Part shown: in pieces, positions 54,580 through 63,305 of the stretch
Numbering within the stretch: the first letter of the stretch is position 1
Layout of the letters: every line of letters begins with the position of its first letter
DNA from: Lysinibacillus sphaericus
GTDB taxonomy: Bacteria; Bacillota; Bacilli; Bacillales_A; Planococcaceae
Length of the DNA: 64,000 nt
Direction of reading: 5' to 3'
Assembly (NCBI RefSeq): GCF_006864135.1
Contig: NZ_SADV01000001.1
Span: forward strand, 248,001 to 312,000
Program-made: the position numbers and the translations under genes
The notes under the pieces: generated by a model
Database searches by the model: none
Seen by the model: only the letters and a program-made list of their open reading frames with translations
What the model was told of the DNA's origin: nothing

Positions 54580-56673
54580 ATGGATCAAAACAAAACGAAC
54601 GAACTAAAAGTAAAAGCCATTACCCCTTCCAGTTTAGGAGAATTTCCCCTCGCACCAATTAGTGGCTTATATGTATGGAGTGAGCAGCAAATCCGTGAGG
54701 AACTTCGCATCGATGTCGACGGATTCTACCCACAAATGGTAGCAAGTGGCACTATTATTTCAAACCAGTCTTCTACTATTCATTGGATTGCTAAGTTAAC
54801 AGCGAATGGTCCAGATACTTGGACAGGCAATATTCGAAATAAATATTTAGACGACAACCAATCATTTCCTTATACAAATGTGAAAATACAAGTAACACGC
54901 GGTTCATTACCTGAACAGCATTCTGCAGAAGTCGCATTTCTAATCGGAGGGGAGATAGACAGAACTAGCACTTTCCAGTTTCAATCTCCTTACTTCCACC
55001 CTGTGGAATTTGAATTTGATGCTGAAGAAGATACAACGCCAGTTACTACCTATCAAACTCACGCTCATCCAGACAAGCCTGCATCTTTGCCGGATGAAAC
55101 TTTGTCAATTTCAGAAGTTTTCAAACGCACGGGGTTTGATGTAAAAATATCAGACGGTAATAATATTGTTTCCAAAGACTATGCAGGGACTGATAAAAAG
55201 TGGAACACTCAAGAGATGCATGATGCCATGCAAGTATATTGGTCACACTTTGATAATAAGCCCCAATGGTCCATGTGGACATTCTTTGCAAATTCAGAAG
55301 CTGAAGAAGGCCATGGTCTGGGCGGGATTATGTTTGATAGCTTAGGTCCGAATCAACGCCAAGGGACTGCCATTTTTAATAATTCATTTATTGCCGATCC
55401 ACCTAAAGGTGATCCCGCTCCTGAAGCTTTTGTACAGCGCTATCGTTTTTGGTGTGCTTGCCATGAGATGGGACATGCATTTAATCTGCTGCACTCTTGG
55501 CAAAAACACCTAGGTTATCCTTGGGAACCTTTGGAGAGACCTCTTACCCCAGAACCAAAGGCTCTAAGCTTTATGAATTATCCTTACAATTTTGATAGTA
55601 AAACTGGTGGCAAAGAGTTCTTTAAAAACTTTGAGTATCGTTTTAGTGACCAAGAACTGTTGTTTATGCGGCACGCACCTGAGCGCTTTGTACAAATGGG
55701 TAATGCTGACTGGGCTGTAGATCATGGTTTTGAGCAACCAAACATTTCTACTCACCCTTCTTTTAATCTTGAATTGAGGGTTAACCGTAAATCACCTATA
55801 TTCCAATGGTTAGAACCTACAGTTATTGAAATCAAACTAACGAATACTTCGAATCAACCTCAATCAATCAATAAACATATATTGTCCGATTTATACGGAA
55901 TGACTGTAATGGTTAAAAAAGATGGAAAACAAGGACGGCGATTACTACCTCATGCTCAATATTTGTGGAACAAAGAGAACAAGGTAATAATGCCTGGTGA
56001 ATCACTATACGAAACGATTTTCGCGTCTGTAGGGAAAAATGGCTGGTTAATTGATGACCCAGGATTTTATAGCATTCAAGTAGCTATGCAAATAAACGGC
56101 CATAACATCGTATCAAATAACTTAAGACTTCGAGTTTTACCACCTACAGGCTACGATCAAGAATTCCTTGCTCAAGACTATTTCTCTGAAGAAGTAGGAC
56201 GCGTTCTTGCCTTCGATGGCAGTCGTTACCTTGACAAAGGAAACGATATCCTTCGTGAAATAACGGAAAAACTTCCTGACCATGCTGTTGCTCTTCACGC
56301 TCATATCGCTCTTGCTAAACCATTGGCGTTTGATTATCAATTCCTTGACTTCGCAGGAGACTCAGATACAAAAGGTAAAATCAAACTAATACCTGCCCAA
56401 CCAGATGAGGCACGTAAACAGTTTACTTCTGCGTTAACTAAACATAACCAAATTGCTGCTAAGACACTTTCTAATATTGATTATCATGAATATATGGGAA
56501 CATACAGTGAATTTCTAAGTAACCAAGAAGAAAACAAGGAAGCGGCAGAGGTACAAAATGTCCTTTATCAAACGCTAGCTGAACAGAATGTGCTAAATAG
56601 TGTATTACAAAACATCAAAAATCGTCGCGAAGACTATGAACAAAAGGAAAATGAAATTTCTACGAACATATAA
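54580..56673 (+). CDS. Metzincin-like zinc metallopeptidase, no signal peptide
   Basis: 697 residues from the ATG at 54580, chosen because ATGGAGG precedes it by a normal gap; the frame opens earlier at 54520. About residue 290 it has CHEMGHAFNLLHSW, a HExxHxxxxxH zinc site, and about 40 residues later LSFMNYPYNF, the Met-turn (SxMxYP) of metzincins. Before that is an all-beta N-terminal part, and after it two beta-rich parts (FNLELRVNRKSPIFQWLEPT; GFYSIQVAMQINGHNIVSNN) and a helical tail. No signal or membrane helix is visible, so it may act in the cytoplasm or leave by another route. Family unknown to me. Confidence 0.75.
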   Translation: MDQNKTNELKVKAITPSSLGEFPLAPISGLYVWSEQQIREELRIDVDGFYPQMVASGTIISNQSSTIHWIAKLTANGPDTWTGNIRNKYLDDNQSFPYTNVKIQVTRGSLPEQHSAEVAFLIGGEIDRTSTFQFQSPYFHPVEFEFDAEEDTTPVTTYQTHAHPDKPASLPDETLSISEVFKRTGFDVKISDGNNIVSKDYAGTDKKWNTQEMHDAMQVYWSHFDNKPQWSMWTFFANSEAEEGHGLGGIMFDSLGPNQRQGTAIFNNSFIADPPKGDPAPEAFVQRYRFWCACHEMGHAFNLLHSWQKHLGYPWEPLERPLTPEPKALSFMNYPYNFDSKTGGKEFFKNFEYRFSDQELLFMRHAPERFVQMGNADWAVDHGFEQPNISTHPSFNLELRVNRKSPIFQWLEPTVIEIKLTNTSNQPQSINKHILSDLYGMTVMVKKDGKQGRRLLPHAQYLWNKENKVIMPGESLYETIFASVGKNGWLIDDPGFYSIQVAMQINGHNIVSNNLRLRVLPPTGYDQEFLAQDYFSEEVGRVLAFDGSRYLDKGNDILREITEKLPDHAVALHAHIALAKPLAFDYQFLDFAGDSDTKGKIKLIPAQPDEARKQFTSALTKHNQIAAKTLSNIDYHEYMGTYSEFLSNQEENKEAAEVQNVLYQTLAEQNVLNSVLQNIKNRREDYEQKENEISTNI

Positions 56674-56715
56674 TATTCCCACTTAAATAAGCTACTTTGA
56701 TTCTGAATACAAATA

Positions 56716-56764
56716 GAAAACCGTCTTTTCAAAAAAAGGTTAAAATCGAAATGACGGTTTTCTG
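56716..56764 (+). terminator. Rho-independent terminator
   Basis: GAAAACCGTC (56716-56725) pairs with GACGGTTTTC (56753-56762). It is 43 bases after the metallopeptidase stop. Confidence 0.8.
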
Positions 56765-56792
56765 TTTGATCCTTAAAGTTTGTTCATTTATT

Positions 56793-58028
56793 CTACTTAT
56801 GTTCATCCCAAAAGTCTTTACTAAAACTCGTATTTGCTTGATATTTCCCTACTGGTTTGGCAATATCTGAACCCCGCAAAATTGTTCCTTTTCCAAACTT
56901 TTGCTCGATTTGATCAACCAGTTTAATGATGGGTTCATCTTTTACATGCTCTTCAAAGTTAAATAACGTTAGCTGTTGTGTCGTTTCTTTAATATCACTA
57001 ACATTCGATACGGTAACACCTAGTAATCGTACAGGTTCCTCATCCCAATGCTTATTAAATAAATACCAGGCATGCTCAACGATATCCTCTTTTGCATGAA
57101 TCGCGTTATTGATGGACTTACTTCGTGTACAAGTTTCCCAATCAGCTGAACGGATCATGATACTTACTGTAACGCCAGCAAGCTTCTTGGCCCTTAATCT
57201 GTCCGCTACCTTTTCAGAAAGTGTTGCGATTACTTTATATAGTTCATCTCTATCTGTCGTATCATGAGAAAGTGTTGTTGAATTCCCTACACTTTTCGTA
57301 TCATATATAGCTTCTGGATCAACAGGCCTATCATCTTCACCATTTGCCTTTTGCTTCATCCGTAAACCATTAATGCCGAAGTTTTGCTTTAATACATATT
57401 CATCAGCTATAGCTAATTCTCCAATTGTTCGAATTCCTATATTCCCCAATTTCTCGGCTGTACTTTTGCCAACCCCATGCATCTCAATGACATTCATCGG
57501 CCACAATATTGTCGGAACATCACGCTTTCGGAGTATTGTAATACCCATTGGCTTTTTCATATCACTTGCCATTTTCGCCAAAAATTTATTCGGTGCAATA
57601 CCAATTGAACAAGGGAGTTGCAATTCGTTCCAGATTCTATTTTGCATATTTTTTACGTGTTGCAGTACATTTTGGTCTTCTACTATCGGAAGTTGCAAAT
57701 ATCCTTCATCGATCGAAACTGGTTGGAGAATGTCGCTATACTCTTTCAACAAATTAAAAAATGATTTGGACGCAGCTCTATACCGTTCGAAATTAGGAGG
57801 AAGTATTATTAACTCTGGGCACTTTCGCCGCGCCTCTCCGACATTCATAGTTGTATAAACACCACTTGCTCTTGCTTCGTAACTACACGTAATAATAATA
57901 CCTCTACGCTCTTTAGGATTACCTGCGATGGCTACGGGTTTTCCTTTTAATGAGGGATCATATATTTGTTCAACAGAGGCATAAAAGCAATTAAGGTCGA
58001 TATGTAAAATGATTCTTCCTTTATTCAT
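56793..58028 (-). CDS. dinB: DNA polymerase IV (Y family)
   Basis: A 411-residue translesion polymerase. Catalytic residues are visible in ILHIDLNCFYASVEQ and QPVSIDEGYLQL, with GIIITCSYEARASGV as the nucleotide lid, the helix-hairpin-helix MHGVGKSTAEKLGNIGIRTI, and a little-finger region. The end has TLFNFEEH, which may be a beta-clamp motif of the QLxLF type (QLTLFNF). It is a single gene with its own start at 58028 and no operon partner. Confidence 0.92.
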   Translation of the reverse strand: MNKGRIILHIDLNCFYASVEQIYDPSLKGKPVAIAGNPKERRGIIITCSYEARASGVYTTMNVGEARRKCPELIILPPNFERYRAASKSFFNLLKEYSDILQPVSIDEGYLQLPIVEDQNVLQHVKNMQNRIWNELQLPCSIGIAPNKFLAKMASDMKKPMGITILRKRDVPTILWPMNVIEMHGVGKSTAEKLGNIGIRTIGELAIADEYVLKQNFGINGLRMKQKANGEDDRPVDPEAIYDTKSVGNSTTLSHDTTDRDELYKVIATLSEKVADRLRAKKLAGVTVSIMIRSADWETCTRSKSINNAIHAKEDIVEHAWYLFNKHWDEEPVRLLGVTVSNVSDIKETTQQLTLFNFEEHVKDEPIIKLVDQIEQKFGKGTILRGSDIAKPVGKYQANTSFSKDFWDEHK

Positions 58029-58175
58029 GTTCTATCTCCTCATTTACTTTGGCTTACCTTTTAGACTAGGGTCATGCTCCTACTCATTGACACATAAAAA
58101 CTATTCATTTACGTCCTTTATGCGCTATTGTATGACAATTTTCTTTCCATACTTTTATTATAAGCTTTCCTTACA

Positions 58176-59573
58176 TTAATCAACAAATGTATAGTCACCA
58201 TCACTTTCAAGTAATTCCCTCAAAATGATGAGTGCTTGTTCAAGCTGATTTTCAGGTGCAGTGATGGCCAAACGAACTGCATTAACTAGCTTCGCATTTC
58301 CTACGGCAAAACGTTCGGCAGCATACACTTGCACACCAGCTTTTGCTGCTAGTAATTCAAACTGAACGCTGGTGAATTTTTCGGGGAGTATAAGCCATCT
58401 GAAAATACATTCTTCTTCTCCTAAAATGTTATATTCCCCTAAATATTGATCGACAAGGGCATTTTGTTGCTTGGCATACAACCGGTGCTTCTCTAAAATT
58501 GTCTGTGCAACGCCATCGTGAATCATCCTTGCTGTAAGCTCCACCATCATGAGAGACACTGAAATATTTATATTATACAGTGTTTCCATTATTTTTTTTC
58601 GTAGCGCTGGCGGTGTAACGATATAGGATAGTCGTAAGCCAGGTGAGATGGTTTTTGATACACTAGCAATATAAATAACCTTTTCAGGAGCATAGGACGC
58701 TATTGGTGCAAGCGGCTTCTCCTTAAGAAAACTATAAATCGCATCCTCAATGACGATTAAGCCTTTCCGCCTCGCAACCTCCGCAATCATTTTTCTTGTC
58801 TCCATTGACATTGTATGGGTAGTTGGATTATGAAAATCAGGAATAACATAAAGACCTTTTATATGCTCATTTTTACAAGCGTATAATAACCCCTCCCTTG
58901 TCATTTCACCGTTTCTTTGTTGGATTGCCACTAATTGAATACCAAGCATATTTGCAGCTGTTTTTATACCTGCATATGTAATGGGATCTGTACCAATTCG
59001 ATCTCCTGGCTGAAACAACGCAGCTAACGTGCCAACAATGGCATTTTGTCCCCCCGCTCCAAGCAATACAGGTTGATCTGTTTGAAAATTGACCTTTTCC
59101 AAAAGCTTCATTGCCGCTTCCGTTTGCCACACATTTCCTTCCGGTCGTCCGTACTGAAATAATTTACTAAAATGAGGATCATTCATCATCTTTTTCATAT
59201 AACGTGTAATATCCTCATTCGCATGATTTTCTGGCAATACAGGGCCCATTTCAATCATCTGAGAAGATTTATTTGTTGGTAATAACATTTTGTTTGTCGC
59301 TGAATCAGATGAAACGAATGTACCATTTCCGATAGAAGCATAAATAAGCCCCTTCTGGCCACAAAGTTTAAAAGCCCTCGTGATCGTGCTTAAATTAACA
59401 TCTAAAAAATCAGCTAACTCACGTTGAGGAGGTAGTTTGGTGCCTGGCGATAATTTTCCATCCTTTATATCTTGTTCCAGCCGTTCAGCTATTGCTATAT
59501 ATAATGGAGCCGAACTTTTACTAATGTCCGGTTTCCAACTCATTGGATATTCTTCAAACGAATTAACTGGCAT
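58176..59573 (-). CDS. MocR-type regulator (GntR HTH + aminotransferase fold)
   Basis: A 465-residue regulator. Winged helix at about 25-90: LYIAIAERLEQDIKDGKLSP, then LPPQRELADFLDVNLSTITR. The rest is a fold type I aminotransferase domain with VIPDFHNPTTHTMS, VIEDAIYSFLKE and the PLP lysine in IASVSKTISPGLRLSYIV. A more distant ribosome binding site (GAAGGAG, 13 bases) serves the ATG at 59573; an ATG ten codons later is the alternative start. It reads away from an aminotransferase gene across a promoter with three TTGCATACAAT-type sites, so it probably controls that gene in response to PLP or a substrate. Confidence 0.9.
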   Translation of the reverse strand: MPVNSFEEYPMSWKPDISKSSAPLYIAIAERLEQDIKDGKLSPGTKLPPQRELADFLDVNLSTITRAFKLCGQKGLIYASIGNGTFVSSDSATNKMLLPTNKSSQMIEMGPVLPENHANEDITRYMKKMMNDPHFSKLFQYGRPEGNVWQTEAAMKLLEKVNFQTDQPVLLGAGGQNAIVGTLAALFQPGDRIGTDPITYAGIKTAANMLGIQLVAIQQRNGEMTREGLLYACKNEHIKGLYVIPDFHNPTTHTMSMETRKMIAEVARRKGLIVIEDAIYSFLKEKPLAPIASYAPEKVIYIASVSKTISPGLRLSYIVTPPALRKKIMETLYNINISVSLMMVELTARMIHDGVAQTILEKHRLYAKQQNALVDQYLGEYNILGEEECIFRWLILPEKFTSVQFELLAAKAGVQVYAAERFAVGNAKLVNAVRLAITAPENQLEQALIILRELLESDGDYTFVD

Positions 59574-59604
59574 ATTCTAAGCTAAGCTCCTTCTCTCTCA
59601 ATTT

Positions 59605-59673
59605 TTGCATACAATATTTCATTGTCTTGCATACAATGATAATATTGTATGCATATGATGGCAATGATATAAT
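59605..59673 (+). promoter_or_regulatory. Divergent promoter with MocR operator repeats
   Basis: TTGCATACAAT occurs at 59605-59615 and 59627-59637 as direct repeats 22 bases apart, and inverted as ATTGTATGCAT at 59644-59654. The inverted copy overlaps a -35 box TTGTAT (59645-59650), 17 bases from TATAAT (59668-59673), before the aminotransferase gene. Direct plus inverted sites are typical of MocR regulators. Confidence 0.7.
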
Positions 59674-59706
59674 TTTTAAAAAATCAGAAAAAAGGAATGA
59701 AAAATT

Positions 59707-60873
59707 ATGCAATTTTCAGAAAAGATTTTAAATACCCCGTCCTCATTCATCCGAAATATTTTGAAAGTAACTGAATCTGAGGATGTCATTTCTTTTGCAG
59801 GGGGGCTTCCAAACCCAATCTCTTTCCCAATTGAAGCGTTAAAGGCATCTGCGAACCATGCCATTACGGAAAATGGTAGTCGTCTATTCCAATACTCTTC
59901 TACGCAAGGGTATGCGCCTTTACGTGAGTACATTGCTGCAAAATATCAACGTGTGCACGGACTAGATATCCATGCTGACGATGTATTTATTACAACTGGA
60001 TCACAGCAGGCTCTTGAATTAATTGGGAAAGTACTTATTAACAAAGGTGATGGTATCGTCATCGAGGAGCCCGGTTACTTAGGTGCCATTCAAGCCTTCA
60101 CATTAAGTGAGCCAACTTTCTATGGTGTAACACTCGAAAATGATGGATTAAACTTAGAAGAGTTAGAGAATGCACTACAACAGCCAAATGTAAAATTCGT
60201 ATATACAGTTCCAAATTTCCAAAACCCAACAGGCCTTACGTATTCTAAAGAAAAACGTCAGCAAATTTGCGAAATCATGGCAAAATATAAGGATGTAGCG
60301 TTAATTGAGGATGATCCATATGGAGAATTACGCTTCCAAGGTGAGCCACTACCGTACATTGGTGCTGGTAAATTAGAAAATAGTATTTTGCTAGGTTCTT
60401 TCTCTAAAACGGTCACACCAGGAATGCGTCTTGGCTTTATCATTACAAAAAATAAAGAATTACTGCAGCATATCGAAACAGCGAAGCAAGCAACTGACCT
60501 GCACACAAATATTTTCGCTCAATATGTCATTTATGATTATCTAGCAAACAATGACTATATGGAACACGTTCAGAAAATTATAGCGTTATATAAAAATCAA
60601 GCAGATGCTATGCTAAATGCAATGGAAGAGTTTTTCCCAGCACATGTGGACTACACACGACCAGACGGTGGAATGTTCATTTGGGCTACAATGAACAATG
60701 GAACTTCGTCAGTAGATGTCTTCCATAAAGCGATGGAGCAAAAGGTAGCCTTCGTACCTGGCGATCCATTCTATACATCAAAAACTGATGTTAATACAAT
60801 GCGCCTAAACTATACGAATGCAACACCTGAAGTCATCCGAGAAGGTATTAAACGCTTAGGTAGCATTTTATAA
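59707..60873 (+). CDS. PLP-dependent aminotransferase (2-aminoadipate/aromatic type)
   Basis: A 388-residue class I/II aminotransferase. Seen: ISFAGGLPNPISFP, QYSSTQGYAPLREYIA, TTGSQQALELIGKVLINKGD, YTVPNFQNPTGLTYS, LIEDDPYGELRF and the PLP lysine in LLGSFSKTVTPGMRLGFI, then NTMRLNYTNATPEVIREGIK. This order is that of LysN/2-aminoadipate-type transaminases, which also use branched or aromatic amino acids. It starts 33 bases after a good promoter and is divergent from the MocR gene. A strong terminator follows. Confidence 0.88.
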   Translation: MQFSEKILNTPSSFIRNILKVTESEDVISFAGGLPNPISFPIEALKASANHAITENGSRLFQYSSTQGYAPLREYIAAKYQRVHGLDIHADDVFITTGSQQALELIGKVLINKGDGIVIEEPGYLGAIQAFTLSEPTFYGVTLENDGLNLEELENALQQPNVKFVYTVPNFQNPTGLTYSKEKRQQICEIMAKYKDVALIEDDPYGELRFQGEPLPYIGAGKLENSILLGSFSKTVTPGMRLGFIITKNKELLQHIETAKQATDLHTNIFAQYVIYDYLANNDYMEHVQKIIALYKNQADAMLNAMEEFFPAHVDYTRPDGGMFIWATMNNGTSSVDVFHKAMEQKVAFVPGDPFYTSKTDVNTMRLNYTNATPEVIREGIKRLGSIL

Positions 60874-60897
60874 AGGCATTTAAAAGTTATTGATAAG

Positions 60898-60928
60898 AGA
60901 TGGTGTGAAATTTTCACACCATCTTTGC
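60898..60928 (+). terminator. Rho-independent terminator after the aminotransferase
   Basis: A 13-bp stem AGATGGTGTGAAA (60898-60910) with TTTCACACCATCT (60912-60924). The T-run is short. Confidence 0.75.
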
Positions 60929-60999
60929 TTATTTCTCATCATATTAACTTCTTCCCCAACAGATTGAATAGTGTTATAAGAACATCTATGCAACGTAAG

Positions 61000-61042
61000 A
61001 AGCAACCCGCTTCGTGCGCTATAGCGTCGAAAAGGGTTGCTT
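61000..61042 (-). terminator. Possible terminator of the 40-residue protein gene
   Basis: AAGCAACCC (61000-61008) and GGGTTGCTT (61034-61042) pair, with a smaller inner stem. No real T-run on the minus strand, so the call is weak. Confidence 0.4.
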
Positions 61043-61056
61043 ACTTTCATGTAAAA

Positions 61057-61179
61057 TTATTTTGTATACGTTAAAACTGCATGTTTCTTAAATTTCGCTA
61101 AAGCCTTTGTCGCCTCATCTTTGTTTGTATACTCAAAAATCCGAACGTCCTTTTTATCAAAAACTGTAATAACCCACAT
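61057..61179 (-). CDS. Conserved-looking 40-residue small protein
   Basis: The ATG at 61179 is preceded by AGAGGGGAG. The product MWVITVFDKKDVRIFEYTNK DEATKALAKFKKHAVLTYTK (spaced for length) is charged and soluble, with the pattern WVITV.......FE...EA, that I recall from small Bacillales proteins of unknown function. It is too short for usual gene calling but has a good start, a reading frame free of rare features and a hairpin after the stop. Confidence 0.6.
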   Translation of the reverse strand: MWVITVFDKKDVRIFEYTNKDEATKALAKFKKHAVLTYTK

Positions 61180-61509
61180 GCTAAATTCTCCCCTCTAATT
61201 CGTTTTTGTAATATAACAACCACTTAAAACTGTGATACTTTTTTCAAACTGTTTTATAACAATCCCTTACTTAATTCTTATTTTACGCCGATTTTTTCAA
61301 AAATAAAGTATTATGTGAAGCCCTTCACAAACTGTTCAATTTCAAAACGCTTTCATTGAACAATTTGTGAAAATCAGATTTTTTAAGGCATAAAAACAGT
61401 TCTTTTCGTTTTAGGATCCGTAACTTTTTATCTCTTAGTTGCCATCGGGTTTTCAGCGAATGTTAGCACTTTTCTTGGTACCTGAGCATTTCTACGATTT
61501 TATCCGTCC
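61180..61509. repeat. Intergenic region with 17-bp inverted repeat (61324-61371)
   Basis: The only structure seen in these 330 bases is TTCACAAACTGTTCAAT (61324-61340) facing ATTGAACAATTTGTGAA (61355-61371), with one mismatch. The 14-base loop overlaps a sequence close to a cre site (TGAAAGCGTTTTGA on the minus strand). It lies upstream of the small gene and downstream of the biotin operon. Confidence 0.5.
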
Positions 61510-61554
61510 AAAAAAAAAAGCCGTATGTACGCCTTTTCCACGACGCACATACGA
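61510..61554 (-). terminator. Rho-independent terminator of the biotin operon
   Basis: On the minus strand GTCGTATGTGCG (61554-61543) pairs with CGTACATACGGC (61532-61521, G-T pair and a mismatch) and at least nine T residues follow, about 60 bases after bioB. Confidence 0.85.
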
Positions 61555-61612
61555 CTTTCCAATTCGATGATAATTAAGTAGTAGTAGTAGATTTTATTCC
61601 ATAAGTTTTTAT

Positions 61613-62605
61613 TTAGCAAATTGCTGCTTGCTTTTCCGTTAATTCAATTTCAAAGCCTAAATCCTCAAGCATACGATAATCACTGTTTGCTTCTTGTCCT
61701 TCAGTTGTTAAATAATCCCCAACAAAGATACTGTTTGCTGCATATAAGCCTAGTGGCTGAAGTGACCCAAGATTGACTTCACGACCACCAGAAATACGAA
61801 TTTCCTTTGTTGGATTCATATAACGGAACAACGCTAATACCTTTAAACAATAGCGTGGATTTAATTCCTTCGTCCCTTCTAGTTTCGTGCCATCAATCGC
61901 ATTTAAGAAGTTAACCGGAATGGAATCCGCGTCTAATTGATGAAGTGCACGCGCAATATTCACGACATCCTCCTTTGTTTCCTTCATACCGATAATGGCA
62001 CCTGAGCAAGGTGATATTCCATGCTTTTTTGCAATTTCAACCGTATTAACACGATCTTCATACGTATGAGACGTAGTAATATAGGAATGATGTCGTTCAG
62101 ATGTATTTAAGTTATGATTGTAACGATCCACCCCTGCCTCTTTTAATTGCTGTGCCTGTTCTTCTTTTAATAAGCCAAGACAGGCACATACTTTTAAGCC
62201 ATACTTCTCTTTAATTTCTGTAACAGCTTCACTTACAACATTGACATCCTTTCGGGTTGGCCCACGACCACTTGCCACGATGCAATAAGTGCCAATTTTA
62301 TTGTCAAATGCTCGTTTTGCCCCTGCCAAAATTTCCTCTTTCGTAATGAATGGATATTTTTCAATCGGTGCAGTTGATTTAGATGACTGTGAACAATAGC
62401 CACAATCCTCTGGACAATAACCGCTCTTAGCATTCATAATCATATTTAATTTTACTTTTTTCCCATAGTAGTGCTTACGAATAGCAAAGGCACCGTCCAT
62501 TACCTTTAAAAGCTCATCATCTTCACTATTTAAAATGGCAAGAGCCTCCACATCGCTAATGATTTTCCCTGCAATAACTTCCTCTGCTAACTGTAACCAA
62601 TTCAT
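61613..62605 (-). CDS. bioB: Biotin synthase
   Basis: A 330-residue radical SAM enzyme that inserts sulfur into dethiobiotin. The SAM cluster motif is [12 protein letters not shown] with Cys64, Cys68 and Cys71. Other conserved blocks: [62 protein letters not shown] and [20 protein letters not shown]. Full length for the family. It is the third gene of the visible biotin set, after bioA and bioY, with an operon terminator after it. Confidence 0.96.
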   Translation of the reverse strand: MNWLQLAEEVIAGKIISDVEALAILNSEDDELLKVMDGAFAIRKHYYGKKVKLNMIMNAKSGYCPEDCGYCSQSSKSTAPIEKYPFITKEEILAGAKRAFDNKIGTYCIVASGRGPTRKDVNVVSEAVTEIKEKYGLKVCACLGLLKEEQAQQLKEAGVDRYNHNLNTSERHHSYITTSHTYEDRVNTVEIAKKHGISPCSGAIIGMKETKEDVVNIARALHQLDADSIPVNFLNAIDGTKLEGTKELNPRYCLKVLALFRYMNPTKEIRISGGREVNLGSLQPLGLYAANSIFVGDYLTTEGQEANSDYRMLEDLGFEIELTEKQAAIC

Positions 62606-62714
62606 TTAACATTCTCCCTCTCTACTTGTATAATTGCATGAAATCTTCCTGAGGCTATATCAGCTGATGTTTGATATTTGCTGAAAATAACTTAAATCTG
62701 CATTTCTCTCACAT

Positions 62715-63305
62715 CTATAGAGGTGGGAGATTACTGCTGAAAGAAGTAATTGATCTTGCTGAATTAAATACTTTGTAAAGTCGCTCGGCCAAAAATGCAG
62801 AAGCGATCGCTAAGCAAAAATCTGCACCAATACTGTTTAAAAAGCCAACTACGAAAATATGTGACCAGCTCGTTTTCATATGTAACCAAAAATTCAATGA
62901 CACATATAAATATGGAACTGCTACCGCATAAATAATAAAAAGCCCGACAATATTTGCACCGATAAAATGTTTTTTCGTTGGCGTATCCACTCTTTCAATC
63001 ATGAAACCACTTACTAAAGCGGCCAGTGCAAAACCGATAAGGAAGCCAAATGTTGGTTGCAATACATAAGTGATGCCTCCACCTTGCGTAAAAACTGGCA
63101 GACCAACTAAACCAACTCCTATGTAGACAAGCTGACTTTGCAATCCATTGCGACTGCCGAGCAAACTGCCTGCTAAAAATACAAAAACTATTTGTAATGT
63201 AAAGGGCACTACTGGTAGCGGTATTTTAATAAATGCACCGATTGCGGTTAAAGCGGCAAACATCGCAATCATCACAAGTGACAGTGTTGATTGTCGTTTG
63301 AACAA
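62715..63305 (-). CDS. bioY: Biotin ECF transporter substrate-binding subunit BioY
   Basis: A 196-residue membrane protein with six hydrophobic segments. It begins [20 protein letters not shown] with [20 protein letters not shown], the BioY pattern PxxPVPFTLQ, and has [17 protein letters not shown] and [20 protein letters not shown]. The start is TTG at 63305 with GGGAGGGAG upstream, so the gene overlaps the end of bioA by 34 bases. BioY captures biotin; here it accompanies synthesis genes so the cell can both make and take up the vitamin. The ECF module subunits are not in the window. Confidence 0.93.
   Translation of the reverse strand: MFKRQSTLSLVMIAMFAALTAIGAFIKIPLPVVPFTLQIVFVFLAGSLLGSRNGLQSQLVYIGVGLVGLPVFTQGGGITYVLQPTFGFLIGFALAALVSGFMIERVDTPTKKHFIGANIVGLFIIYAVAVPYLYVSLNFWLHMKTSWSHIFVVGFLNSIGADFCLAIASAFLAERLYKVFNSARSITSFSSNLPPL

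Noticed and set aside
57373-57858. 161-codon plus-strand frame opposite dinB.
   Set aside because: Shadow frame; dinB is complete on the other strand with all motifs.
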